A stretch of DNA of 64,000 nucleotides, taken from the NCBI RefSeq assembly GCF_014648895.1, contig NZ_BMRZ01000003.1:682001-746000 (forward strand). The letters are read 5' to 3'. The notes beneath the pieces are model-generated. The model saw nothing but the letters and a program-made list of their open reading frames with translations, made no database searches and was not told where the DNA came from. Within the stretch, counting starts at the first letter, position 1. Every line of letters starts with the position of its first letter. This document shows, piece by piece, positions 40,445-48,927 of this stretch. The position numbers were made by a program, and so were the translations under genes. Source of the stretch: Streptomyces tanashiensis. GTDB lineage: Bacteria; Actinomycetota; Actinomycetes; Streptomycetales; Streptomycetaceae.

Positions 40445-41809
40445 GTGGAGCAGCCCGCGCACGGTGGTGAGCCGGCCGGCGCGGCAGGTGACGCTGCCGA
40501 GACGCTCGACCACCCACTGCCGGAAGGTGTGAGGCGGCGGGTCGTCGCGCTGGTCGCGGACGCCTTCGGCGGGCTCACCGTCGCGGAGCTGCCCGCGCCC
40601 CTGCGGCAGTACGCCCGCTTCACCGCGAGCCGGCGGGCCAAGTTCGCCGGCAACGCGATGGCCGCAGCCCTGGAGAGCGACCCGCTCTTCCGGCAGCGGA
40701 TCGGCGAACGGTTCAAGCAGGGCCAGCCCGAGCTGGCCGGAGCCGTGGAGACCGGCACCCCGCCCGCGGCCGCCGACCCCGTCGACGTGGCGGCGGCCGC
40801 CTATGTGCTGCGCCCGCCCGGCTGGGTCAAGCTGGTCGCCGCCGCCGGCGAGGAGGCCCAGCGGGCCGACGCCGAGCGGGCCGACGAGGCCGGGCGGCGC
40901 GAGCTGGAGCGGCTGCGCGAGGAGCTCGCCGCCGCCCAGGACCGCTCCCGGGGCGAGACCGAGCAGCTCCGGCGCGACCTGGACACCGCCCGCAAGGAAG
41001 CGGAATCGCTTCACCGCAAGCTGCGCAGCGCCCAGAGCGACGTCAAGCGCGGCGAGGCCGCGCTGCGCAAGGTCCACGGCGAGATCGAGGCCGCGCGGGC
41101 GGAGTCGGCGGCCCAGGTGTCGGCCGCCGAGAGCGAGTCGCGGCGGCTGAGGGCCCGGCTCGGCGAGGTCGAGGCGGCTCTGGAGGCCAGTCGCAGGACC
41201 GCCCGTGAGGGCCGCTCGGTGGAGGACATGCGGCTCCGGCTGCTGCTCGACACGGTCCTCGACGCGGCTCAGGGGCTGCGGCGCGAACTCGCGCTGCCGC
41301 CCGTCTCGGTGCACCCGGCGGACACCGTGGACGCGGTGGAGCCGGGGCGGATGTCCCCGAAGGACATCGCGGCGCGGGCGCTCTCCGAGACGGACCCGGC
41401 GCTGCTCGACCAGCTGCTCGCGCTGCCGCAGGCGCATCTGGTCGTCGACGGCTACAACGTCACCAAGACCGGCTATCCCACGATGCCGCTGGAGAAGCAG
41501 CGGCTGCGGCTGCTCGGCGGGCTCTCGGCCCTGGCGGCCCGCTCGGGCGCCGAGGTCACCTGTGTCTTCGACGGGGCGGAGCTGGCGGCCCCGGTGCTGC
41601 TCGCGCCGCCGCGCGGGGTGCGGGTGCTGTTCTCCAAGCCCGGTGTCACGGCGGACGAGTTGATCCGGCAGCTGGTCCGGGCGGAGCCGCCGGGGCGGCC
41701 GGTCGTGGTGGTCTCCACCGACCGTGAGGTGGCCGACGGCGTCGCGAAGGCGGGGGCGCGTCCGGTGGCGTCCGCCTTGTTGCTGAAGCGGCTTTCGCGC
41801 CTCTCGTGA
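40445..41809 (+). CDS. NYN-domain (PIN-like, YacP-type) putative ribonuclease with long coiled coil
   Basis: 454 residues from GTG 40445. Residues 20-125 form a helical domain, about 130-265 a charged coiled coil, and 325-454 the NYN domain with LVVDGYNVTK, TCVFDGAEL and VVSTDREVADG. These carry the acidic residues that bind metal in PIN/NYN nucleases. YacP/Rae1 relatives cut ribosome-bound mRNA in Bacillus. The long N-terminal coiled coil is typical of the actinobacterial form and may mediate ribosome or partner binding. It follows the zinc-ribbon gene closely. Confidence 0.88.
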   Translation: MEQPAHGGEPAGAAGDAAETLDHPLPEGVRRRVVALVADAFGGLTVAELPAPLRQYARFTASRRAKFAGNAMAAALESDPLFRQRIGERFKQGQPELAGAVETGTPPAAADPVDVAAAAYVLRPPGWVKLVAAAGEEAQRADAERADEAGRRELERLREELAAAQDRSRGETEQLRRDLDTARKEAESLHRKLRSAQSDVKRGEAALRKVHGEIEAARAESAAQVSAAESESRRLRARLGEVEAALEASRRTAREGRSVEDMRLRLLLDTVLDAAQGLRRELALPPVSVHPADTVDAVEPGRMSPKDIAARALSETDPALLDQLLALPQAHLVVDGYNVTKTGYPTMPLEKQRLRLLGGLSALAARSGAEVTCVFDGAELAAPVLLAPPRGVRVLFSKPGVTADELIRQLVRAEPPGRPVVVVSTDREVADGVAKAGARPVASALLLKRLSRLS

Positions 41810-41930
41810 AGCATGGCAAGTCCTGGGCGTTATGCCCGAATTCTGGATGGCGCACCGTCAAGTGGCCATCACTGGCCGTGCGATGAATGTAAATAAAGTG
41901 GTGCGTGAGCAAGATTTTTGCCAGCGGGAT

Positions 41931-41960
41931 TTGAACTGATCACAACTTGGTCACTAGGGT
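41931..41960 (+). promoter_or_regulatory. Candidate vegetative promoter for the first NlpC/P60 gene
   Basis: TTGAAC (41931-41936), 18-base spacer, TAGGGT (41955-41960), a good HrdB-type match, in a locally AT-richer stretch (41880-41955). The start near 41967 leaves a leader of about 100 bases before GTG 42067. I looked for a cyclic di-AMP (ydaO) riboswitch in this leader, as occurs before some cell-wall hydrolase genes, and did not find its conserved core. Confidence 0.55.
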
Positions 41961-42066
41961 CGGGCTTCGAACCTTCGCGCGGTTGATCACCCATCCGGGG
42001 TGGCGGCGGAGGAACCGCCTGCCCGTGACCGGTTGGGCGGCTCTGAGGAAGAAGGAGCTCGCCTTC

Positions 42067-43098
42067 GTGGCGTCCCACCGTCGTCCCAAGCAGCCGAGCC
42101 GTACCCGTGTGACCGTGTTCACCGCGGCAGCGGCCGCCGCAGTCGCCCTCTCCGCCCAGTCCGGAGCCCAGGCCGCCCCCGCGAAGCCCAAGATCGACGA
42201 GGTCAAGTCGAAGGTCGACGAGCTCAACCACGAGGCCGAAGAGGCCACGGAGCAGTACAACCTCGCCGACGAGCGCCGCGGCAAGCTGCAGAAGGAGATC
42301 GGTCAGCTCCAGGACAAGGTGGCCCGCGGCCAGGAGGAGCTCAACACCCTCCGGGACCAGATCGGTTCGGTCGCCAGCGCCCAGTACCGCTCCGGCGGCA
42401 TCGACCCGGCGCTCCAGCTCTTCCTCTCCGCCGACCCGGACACCTACCTCGACAAGGCGTCCGCGATCGACCAGCTCAGCGCCCAGCAGGCCGACGTGCT
42501 CACCTCGATCCAGGCCAAGCAGCGCACGCTCGCGCAGGAGCGGGCCGAGGCCACCTCGAAGCTGGCCGACCTCGAGGACGTCCGCAAGACCCTCGGTGAG
42601 AAGAAGAAGAAGTTCCAGGGCAAGCTCGCCGAGGCCCGCAAGCTCCTCAACACCCTCACCACCGAAGAGCGCGCCAGGATGCAGGAGAAGGAGCAGCGCG
42701 CCAGCCGCGCCGCCGGCGAGCGCGTGAACCTGGGCAACGAGGTCCCGGCCTCGCAGCGCGGCGCCGCCGCCCTCGCCGCCGCCGGCACCCAGGTCGGCAA
42801 GCCGTACGCCTCCGGCATGGAGGGCCCCAACTCGTACGACTGCTCGGGTCTGACCATGTGGGCCTACGGCCAGGCGGGCGTCGACCTCACCCGCACCACC
42901 TACACCCAGCAGAACGACGGCGTGAAGATCGGCCGCAGCCAGCTCAAGCCGGGCGACCTGGTCTTCTTCAACGGCCTCCAGCACGTGGGTCTGTACGCGG
43001 GCAACAACACGGTCCTCCACGCCCCGTACCCGGGCGCCTACGTCCGCTACGAGTCCATGAACACCCTGGGCTCGTTCCAGTTCGGCGTCCGCATCTGA
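42067..43098 (+). CDS. NlpC/P60 cell-wall endopeptidase (RipC-like), first of a tandem pair
   Basis: 343 residues from GTG 42067, with GAAGGAG about ten bases upstream. Signal peptide (MASHRRPKQPSRTRVTVFTA then an alanine-rich core, cleavage near AQAAP). A coiled-coil domain at about 45-215 is followed by the NlpC/P60 domain: Cys259 in SYDCSGL, His in QHVGLYAG and a third polar residue in VLHAPYPG. The coiled coil typically keeps such enzymes inactive until docked on FtsX-like partners. It cuts peptidoglycan stem peptides during growth, division or spore formation. The counterpart in M. tuberculosis, Rv2190c, sits in the same neighbourhood. Terminator at 43161. Confidence 0.93.
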   Translation: MASHRRPKQPSRTRVTVFTAAAAAAVALSAQSGAQAAPAKPKIDEVKSKVDELNHEAEEATEQYNLADERRGKLQKEIGQLQDKVARGQEELNTLRDQIGSVASAQYRSGGIDPALQLFLSADPDTYLDKASAIDQLSAQQADVLTSIQAKQRTLAQERAEATSKLADLEDVRKTLGEKKKKFQGKLAEARKLLNTLTTEERARMQEKEQRASRAAGERVNLGNEVPASQRGAAALAAAGTQVGKPYASGMEGPNSYDCSGLTMWAYGQAGVDLTRTTYTQQNDGVKIGRSQLKPGDLVFFNGLQHVGLYAGNNTVLHAPYPGAYVRYESMNTLGSFQFGVRI

Positions 43099-43160
43099 CG
43101 CACGCCGACCCGCTCCGCCATGCCGCCCGAACGGGTGGTTCGCGGTGACGCGCACTGACC

Positions 43161-43204
43161 TGACGCCCCGCCGGTGACCTGTGTTCTCCGGCGGGGCGTC
43201 ACTT
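43161..43204 (+). terminator. Rho-independent terminator between the NlpC/P60 twins
   Basis: Stem TGACGCCCCGCCGG (43161-43174) with complement 43188-43201, 13-base loop, followed by CTTT. It separates the two paralogues transcriptionally. Confidence 0.75.
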
Positions 43205-43293
43205 TGTGTGCCCGGCGCCTTCGTTGGACGAGGACTGATCAGCGGCTACTGTCTGCCGCGCCAGTCTGCGTCGAGCCGAACGGAGCGCGATTC

Positions 43294-44325
43294 GTGGCGT
43301 CCCACCGCCGACCCGCCCGGGTCACCGTCCTCACCGCCGCCGCCGCGGCCACCGCGGCGGCGTCCCTCGGGGCCGTCCCCGCGAGCGCCGACCCCGGGGC
43401 CACGCCCGCGGCCACCCGCGCCACGGTCGACCGTCTCTTCGAGGAGGCCGAGAAGGCCACCGAGGGCTACAACCGGGCGGACGAGAAGGCGGACGCGCTG
43501 CGCCGGACGGTCTCCCAGGCGCAGGACAGCCTCGCCCGCGGCCAGGAGCGCATCAACCGGATGCGGGGCGTGCTCGGTTCGGTCGCCGGGGCCCAGTACC
43601 GCTCCGGCGGCATCGACCCCGCCCTCGCCCTGCTGCTCTCCTCCGACCCGGACAGCTACCTGGACCGGGCCACCGCCCTGGACCGGGTCACCGCCCGCCA
43701 GGGCGCCGCGCTCGGCGAGCTCCTGCGCGAGCAGCGCGGCCTGAACCAGAAGCGGAGCGAGGCCCGCAAGGCCCTCGCCGAACTGGAGCGCAGCCGGGCC
43801 GAGGTCGCCCGCCACAAGCGCACCGTCGAGCGGAAGCTGGCCGAGGCCCGCCGGGTGCTCGCCTCCCTCACCGTGGAGGAGCGCGCCGACTACGACCGCG
43901 CCTCCCGCACCGGTGAGCGGGCCGGAGGGCCGGCCGGGGGGCCGGCCGAGGAGCTGCCGCCGCTCGCCGATCTCGGCCCCTCGCGGGCCGCCGCCGCGGT
44001 GATCGCCGCCCGCAGCGCGATCGGCAGGCCGTACGTGTGGGGGGCGACCGGCCCCTCGGCCTTCGACTGCTCGGGCCTGATGGTCTGGTCGTACCGGCAG
44101 GCCGGCATCAGCCTCCCGCGCACCTCCTCTGCGCAGCGCCACGCCGGCCGGCAGGTGCCGCTCTCGCAGGCGCAGCCGGGCGACCTCGTCACCTACCGCG
44201 GCGACGCCAGCCACGTGGCGATCTACGCGGGGAACGGCCAGGTCATCCATGCCCCCTACCCGGGCGCCCGGGTCCGCTACGACCCGGTGAACATGATGTC
44301 CCACGTCACCGTGACCCGCGTCTGA
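43294..44325 (+). CDS. NlpC/P60 cell-wall endopeptidase, second of a tandem pair
   Basis: 343 residues from GTG 43294. Same architecture and length as its neighbour, with catalytic Cys at the same residue number (259, FDCSGL), His in SHVAIYAG and VIHAPYPG. Identical stretches such as AQYRSGGIDPAL reveal a gene duplication. It differs in a Gly/Pro linker (GERAGGPAGGPAEELPP) before the catalytic domain and has more acidic/Arg composition. Exported by an alanine-rich signal peptide (MASHRRPARVTVLTAAAAAT). Separate promoters are likely because a terminator lies between the two. Confidence 0.93.
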   Translation: MASHRRPARVTVLTAAAAATAAASLGAVPASADPGATPAATRATVDRLFEEAEKATEGYNRADEKADALRRTVSQAQDSLARGQERINRMRGVLGSVAGAQYRSGGIDPALALLLSSDPDSYLDRATALDRVTARQGAALGELLREQRGLNQKRSEARKALAELERSRAEVARHKRTVERKLAEARRVLASLTVEERADYDRASRTGERAGGPAGGPAEELPPLADLGPSRAAAAVIAARSAIGRPYVWGATGPSAFDCSGLMVWSYRQAGISLPRTSSAQRHAGRQVPLSQAQPGDLVTYRGDASHVAIYAGNGQVIHAPYPGARVRYDPVNMMSHVTVTRV

Positions 44326-44415
44326 CGCCTCCCCTCTCCGCCGCTCGCCCCCGGGGCGCCCGAGCCGGGCTCACAGGTCCGCCGCGCCCCTCCGTCGCCC
44401 CGTACGATCGGGGGC

Positions 44416-45630
44416 GTGGCGGCCCGGCGGAGTGGAGCGGTGCGCGGCGCGGCGGCGGGTCTGCTGGCCGCGCTCCTCGCGCTCGGCGGATGCGCGGCCC
44501 CCGACCCGGCCGGTCCGGCCTCCCAGGAGATCCAGAGCGTGCTCGACGCGCACGCGCGGGCGCTGCTCGACCGGGACGAGGCCGGCTACCTCGCGGCCCT
44601 CGACCCCGCGCTCGCACCGGCCGCGCGCACCGAGTTCGACCGGCTCGCGAAGATCCCCCTGGGCGGCTGGAGCTACCGGGTCACCGACGTCGACCGGACC
44701 GGCGAGGGCCGGGTCACCGCCAGGGCCGAGCTCGGCTACCGGATCAAGGGCTACGACTCCGGGCCCGCCACCACCGAGCGGGTCCTCGACCTCGCCGAGC
44801 GGGACGGCCGCTGGTACGTGACCGGGGACCGCGCCGCCGAGGGCGCCCCGCAGCAGCTGTGGCAGCAGGGCGAGGTCACGGCCGTGACCGGCACGCGCAG
44901 CCTCGTCCTCGGCGTCGGACAGAGCCGGGAGCGGCTGCGGGAGATCGCGGCGGCCGCGGACCGGGCGGTGCCCGCGGTCGGGGACGCCTGGCACGGGAAC
45001 TGGGCGGGCCGGGTCGTGGTCCTCGTGCCCGCTTCCATCGACGCCATGGGCCGGCTCCTCGGCGGTCCTGCCGACTCCTACCGGGGCATCGCGGCCGTCA
45101 CGACCGGCCGGGCCGGCGGCGGCCCGACGGCGCCCGCGGACCGGGTGATCGTGAACCCGGACGCGTACGCGGTGCTCGGCGCCTTCGGCCGGCAGATGGT
45201 CCTCACCCACGAGACCACCCATGTCGCGACCCGCGTCCGGACCACGCCGGCCACCCCGGTCTGGCTCTCCGAGGGCTTCGCCGACTGGGTCGCCTACCGG
45301 GGGACCGACCGCACCGCCGCCCAGGCCGCCCCCGAGCTGCGCCGCGCGGTCCGGGCGGGCGACCTCCCGGCGCGGCTCCCCGACGACGAGGCCTTCGCCT
45401 TCGGCGGCGACGCGGAGGCCCTGGCCCGGGCCTACGAGGGCGGCTGGCTGGCCTGCGAGCTGATCGCGGACCGCTGGGGCGAGGAGAAGCTGACGGCGTT
45501 CTACCGGGCGGTGGGCGCGCACCCGGCCCGGGGCGGCGCGCTGGAGAAGGCGCTCGCGGAGGTCCTGGAGACGACGCCGGAGCGGTTCACCGCCGACTGG
45601 CGCGCGTATCTGGGGGAGCGGCTCGGCTAG
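44416..45630 (+). CDS. Lipoprotein with HExxH metallopeptidase (MA-clan) domain
   Basis: 404 residues from GTG 44416. Lipobox LGGC near residue 26. Residues about 35-150 resemble a small NTF2-like or lipocalin-like domain (VLDAHARALLDRDEAGYLAAL, GYRIKGYDSGP). The peptidase part follows: VLTHETTHVATR, with His265 and His269, and LSEGFADWVAY, with the third ligand Glu286, giving a gluzincin site. Late helices FYRAVGAHPARGG and FTADWRAYLG complete the fold. It probably acts on exported proteins at the outer face of the membrane. Its 3' end abuts convergent PadR by four bases. Confidence 0.88.
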   Translation: MAARRSGAVRGAAAGLLAALLALGGCAAPDPAGPASQEIQSVLDAHARALLDRDEAGYLAALDPALAPAARTEFDRLAKIPLGGWSYRVTDVDRTGEGRVTARAELGYRIKGYDSGPATTERVLDLAERDGRWYVTGDRAAEGAPQQLWQQGEVTAVTGTRSLVLGVGQSRERLREIAAAADRAVPAVGDAWHGNWAGRVVVLVPASIDAMGRLLGGPADSYRGIAAVTTGRAGGGPTAPADRVIVNPDAYAVLGAFGRQMVLTHETTHVATRVRTTPATPVWLSEGFADWVAYRGTDRTAAQAAPELRRAVRAGDLPARLPDDEAFAFGGDAEALARAYEGGWLACELIADRWGEEKLTAFYRAVGAHPARGGALEKALAEVLETTPERFTADWRAYLGERLG

Positions 45631-46163
45631 CTCTCGGGCCGGTTCTCGAGCCGGGCCAGCGCCTCCGCCAGCCAGGCCTTCTCCTCGGTGCCCGTCGCGC
45701 GGGCGATCCGCAGCATGCCCTGGCGGAAGAGGTCGGGCTCCCGCTCGACGGTGACCGGGGTCCCGCCCTCGTAGAAGAAGCTGGCCGGGGCGGAGAGGAA
45801 CTCCTGGCGGCGGCGGAGGACCGCCGCCTGGTCCGCGGGGTCGGGGAGGTGCCGAAGGAAGGCGAGCAGGGTGAAGAAGCGCTGGCCGTCGGTGATCTCG
45901 GCGTCCTTGGGGGTGCGCAGCCGGGCCAGGAGCTCCTGACGGCCCTCGGGGGTGAGGGAGAGGGTGCGGCGCGGGGCCGCGCTCGCGCCCGGCTCCGTAC
46001 GGCTGTCGACCAGGCCGTTCTTCACCAGGCGGGTGATGGCCGGGTAGAGGGCGCCGTCGCTGACCGGGCGGACGTGACCGCTGAGGCCCTGGATGCGTTC
46101 CTTCAGCTCGTAGCCGTGCAGCGGCTTCTCGTACAGGAAGCCCAGGATCGACAGTTCCAGCAC
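45627..46163 (-). CDS. PadR-family transcriptional regulator
   Basis: 178 residues from GTG 46163, with AAGGAG nine bases upstream; the frame extends further upstream but without family sequence. N-terminal winged helix: VLELSILGFLYEKPLHGYELKERI, then VSDGALYPAITRLVKNGLVDS. C-terminal helices (DAEITDGQRFFTLLAFLRHL) form the dimer arm. PadR proteins repress adjacent exporter genes and release DNA on binding a drug or phenolic compound. The divergent neighbour is a MATE transporter, and the gap between them holds twin palindromes, so this is very likely its repressor. Confidence 0.92.
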   Translation of the reverse strand: MLELSILGFLYEKPLHGYELKERIQGLSGHVRPVSDGALYPAITRLVKNGLVDSRTEPGASAAPRRTLSLTPEGRQELLARLRTPKDAEITDGQRFFTLLAFLRHLPDPADQAAVLRRRQEFLSAPASFFYEGGTPVTVEREPDLFRQGMLRIARATGTEEKAWLAEALARLENRPES

Positions 46164-46208
46164 CGGGCACCGCTCCTTCGCGCTTGTCGGGGGACCGCGC
46201 GCCATGCT

Positions 46209-46238
46209 ACCTCTTTTCGAGGTGCCTCTATTCGAGGT
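46209..46238. promoter_or_regulatory. Twin palindromes, probable PadR operator
   Basis: ACCTCTTTTCGAGGT (46209-46223) and CCTCTATTCGAGG (46225-46237) are two near-identical dyads of the form CCTC-N5-GAGG, centred 15 bp apart. They lie in the 101-bp divergent gap between padR (start 46163) and the MATE gene (start 46265). Spacing by about one and a half helical turns suits a dimer on each half. Confidence 0.65.
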
Positions 46239-46264
46239 ACATCGGAAAGAGGGGGTTCCTTCGC

Positions 46265-47605
46265 ATGTCCTCGCACCGCCGCACGCTCGTCCGGCTCGCC
46301 CGGCCCGTCTACTTCGAGCTCCTCGCCGGAGTCGCCGCCGGCATCATCAACATGGTCTGGGTCGCCCGGCTCGGCGGGGACGCCGTCGCCGCCGTCGCCG
46401 TCGCCTCCAACGTCGAGAACCTCCTGCTCGGCGTCGTCCTCATGGCCGGCTCCGGCACCACCGTCCTCGTCGCCCGCGCCAGAGGCGCCGACGACCCCGG
46501 CGCCGTCCGCGCCGCCGTCCGGGGCGGCACCGCCCTCTGCGCCCTGCTCGTGCCGCCCGTCGCCCTCGGCGGACTCCTGCTGCGCGAGCCGCTCGCCACC
46601 CTCCTGCTCGGCGGCTCCGGCCACCCCGCCCACGCCCTGGCCACCGCCTACTTCGCCGTCTCGCTCCCCGGCACGGCCGTCTTCTTCGCCACGAACGTCC
46701 TCGACGGGATCCTCAAGGGCGCCGGAGACACCCGCACCCCCATGCGGCTCGCCTTCCTCGCCAACGGACTGATCCTCGTCCTCGACCCGCTGCTCATCCA
46801 CGCGTACGGGGTCCCGGGCGCCGCCCTCGCCACCGTCGCCGGCCGGAGCGTCGCCCTCGCCGCGGGCCTGATCGCCCTCCGCCGCGACCCGCTCCTCAAG
46901 GCCGCGCGGGCGGCCCGGGCGGCCCTGCCCACGGCCGCCGCGCTGCGCCGCACCGCCGCCACCGGACTGCCCATGGCCGTCGACTTCGCGGTCCGGATGG
47001 CCGGAGCCCTCGCACTCGTCTCCGTCGTCGCCCGGCTCGGCGTCACCGAGATCGCCGCCTACGGCATCGCCACCAAGGCCATGTACGTGGCCACCATGGC
47101 CTTCTACGCCGTCCGGCAGGCCGCCGCCATCCACAGCGCCCACCTCCTCGGCGGCGGCCGGGACGAGCGCCGGGCCGTCGGCCGGCAGGCCCTCCTCCTC
47201 GGCGGCGCCCTCGGCGCGAGCGCCGCGGGACTGCTGCTCCTCGGCGCCGGACCCGTCATGCGCGCCTTCGGCGCCGAGCCGGCGGTGGCGGAGGCGGGAG
47301 CGCTCTTCCTGCGCTGCCTCGGCCCCTACCTGCTGCTCATGGCCGGGTACATCGCGCTCGCCGGGGTCTTCGAGGGCACCGGGGCGAGCCCGTACCTCGC
47401 CCGGATCACCGTCGCGGGCGTCCTCGTCCAGCTGCCGCTCGCGTACGCCCTCTCAGGAGCCGGCCTCCCCGGGATCTGCCTGGCCATGGCCCTCGCCATG
47501 GGGGCCCAGTGCGCGGCCCTCGGCCTGCTGCACCGCCGTACGGTCCCGGCGGTCTCCGCGGAGGCTCAGAACGAGCCGGACAGGGCCTTCTCGCGCTCCG
47601 GCTGA
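46265..47605 (+). CDS. MATE-family multidrug efflux transporter
   Basis: 446 residues from ATG 46265, with AAGAGGGGG upstream. Twelve hydrophobic helices in two halves, with the MATE landmarks RPVYFELLAGVAAGIINMVWVARLGG near the N-terminus (helix 1), NVLDGILKGAGDTRTPMRLA and a similar FEGTGASPYLAR in the second half. It is a Na+/H+-driven drug exporter of the DinF-like branch. Divergent from a PadR repressor. Its last 40 bases overlap the convergent GT87 gene. Confidence 0.92.
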   Translation: MSSHRRTLVRLARPVYFELLAGVAAGIINMVWVARLGGDAVAAVAVASNVENLLLGVVLMAGSGTTVLVARARGADDPGAVRAAVRGGTALCALLVPPVALGGLLLREPLATLLLGGSGHPAHALATAYFAVSLPGTAVFFATNVLDGILKGAGDTRTPMRLAFLANGLILVLDPLLIHAYGVPGAALATVAGRSVALAAGLIALRRDPLLKAARAARAALPTAAALRRTAATGLPMAVDFAVRMAGALALVSVVARLGVTEIAAYGIATKAMYVATMAFYAVRQAAAIHSAHLLGGGRDERRAVGRQALLLGGALGASAAGLLLLGAGPVMRAFGAEPAVAEAGALFLRCLGPYLLLMAGYIALAGVFEGTGASPYLARITVAGVLVQLPLAYALSGAGLPGICLAMALAMGAQCAALGLLHRRTVPAVSAEAQNEPDRAFSRSG

Positions 47606-48843
47606 GCCGACTGCGCCGGGATCCTCCCGGCCTCGGCGAGCCGCGGCTCCGTCACCGTGTGACGCCACAGGATCCGGCAGGCGATGAGCGTGGCGGCGAT
47701 CAGCAGGCCGTTCCGCGTGAACAGCACCGCGATGCCCAGCGGATCGCTCCGCGTCACGTGCGAGAACCACACCGGGAACTCGAACTGCGTCACCGCCGTC
47801 GCCCAGAGCACCAGGTGGGCGGGCTTCCGCATCCGGCTCGACCGGAAGGCGAGGCACACCGCCGCCAGACCGACCAGCCACAGCATGTACTGCGGGGAGA
47901 GCACCCGGCTCGTCGTCGTGAACAGCAGCACCGCCACGAAGGCCGCGTCCGCCACCGTCGACGAGGCGAAGCGCCGCGCCCGGATCCGCCACACGAGCAG
48001 CCAGCCGAAGGCGGCGACCGTCAGCACCAGCGCGGCCGTCGACACCGTGGACACATACGGGCCGAGGAACTCGATCGAGCCGTAGTTCATCCGCGCCTCG
48101 CCCTCCCAGCCGAAGTGCCGGACGACGTGGAAGACCATCGAGCCCAGCGACTCGACCTCCGTGCCCCGGTCCCGCTGGAAACCGAGGAAGGCCAGCGCCC
48201 CCGGCATCCACACCACGCAGAACGCCAGCACCGCGGCCGCCGCGCCCACCGCCGTCGACCAGGAGCGGAGGGTCGCCCGCCCCTTCGGGCTGCCCGCGAG
48301 CAGCAGCACCGGCCACACCTTCAGGACCGCGCCGAAACCGGCCAGCGCGCCGAGCACCCGCGGGCTGCGGCCCGCGGCGAGCAGGGCCGCCACCGCGACG
48401 GCGGTGACCATCACGTCGTACCGGGCGTACGCCGTCGGGCCGAGGAGGGGCACGCCCGCGAGCCAGAACCACGCGCCCCGCAGCGAGCGGCCCGCGCGGC
48501 GGCCCGTGTGGACGAGCAGCCCGAAGACGAGCGCGTCGCAGAGGAACGCGAGGACGAAGAACGCGGACGCGTAACCGAGGAACGGCAGCAGACCGGGCGC
48601 GAGGATCGCGAACGCGGCGGCCGGCGGGTACTGCCAGGTGACGTCGTCCAGCGGGTACGTGCCGGTCCGCAGGACCTCGTACCAGCCCTGGTAGATGTTC
48701 GAGACGTCGAAGGTGATGTCCGGTCCGGGGATCACCACGATCTTGAACACGCAGAGCAGCAGCAGGACCCGGGTGAGACCCCAGAGAGCGAGCGGAAGTC
48801 GCAGACCCGTGCGTGACCCGTTCTCCACGGCACCCGTCGTCAC
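47566..48843 (-). CDS. GT87-family polyprenol-phosphate-dependent mannosyltransferase-like membrane protein
   Basis: 425 residues from GTG 48843. About ten helices; after the first helix an acidic loop (GPDITFDVSNIYQGWYEVL) with Asp residues in the GT-C position, then WQYPPAAAFAILAP and YARYDVMVTAVAVA. These fit the DUF2029/GT87 family, which includes mycobacterial PimE and the Rv2181 mannosyltransferase acting outside the membrane on phosphatidylinositol mannosides or lipomannan. The divergent gene is PimB-like, supporting a common glycolipid pathway. Sugar and acceptor are inferred. Convergent overlap of 40 bases with the MATE gene. Confidence 0.88.
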   Translation of the reverse strand: MTTGAVENGSRTGLRLPLALWGLTRVLLLLCVFKIVVIPGPDITFDVSNIYQGWYEVLRTGTYPLDDVTWQYPPAAAFAILAPGLLPFLGYASAFFVLAFLCDALVFGLLVHTGRRAGRSLRGAWFWLAGVPLLGPTAYARYDVMVTAVAVAALLAAGRSPRVLGALAGFGAVLKVWPVLLLAGSPKGRATLRSWSTAVGAAAAVLAFCVVWMPGALAFLGFQRDRGTEVESLGSMVFHVVRHFGWEGEARMNYGSIEFLGPYVSTVSTAALVLTVAAFGWLLVWRIRARRFASSTVADAAFVAVLLFTTTSRVLSPQYMLWLVGLAAVCLAFRSSRMRKPAHLVLWATAVTQFEFPVWFSHVTRSDPLGIAVLFTRNGLLIAATLIACRILWRHTVTEPRLAEAGRIPAQSAQPEREKALSGSF

Positions 48844-48888
48844 TGTCGCGTCCTTGTCCTGTCGGCCCGCGGTGGCGGGGCGGTCGTG

Positions 48889-48919
48889 TTGCCGGGCGGT
48901 GGATGCGATCGCGTACTGT
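48889..48919 (+). promoter_or_regulatory. Candidate promoter giving a leaderless pimB transcript
   Basis: TTGCCG (48889-48894) and TACTGT (48914-48919) with a 19-base spacer. Transcription would begin about 48926-48928, at or just before the ATG at 48928, and there is no ribosome site between. Confidence 0.45.
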
Positions 48920-48927
48920 CGGCCACG

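Noticed and set aside
41810..42066. Cyclic di-AMP (ydaO) riboswitch before the NlpC/P60 gene
   Set aside because: The conserved purine-rich core and closing helices were not found by eye; only a promoter-like pair is supportable. A covariance search would settle it.
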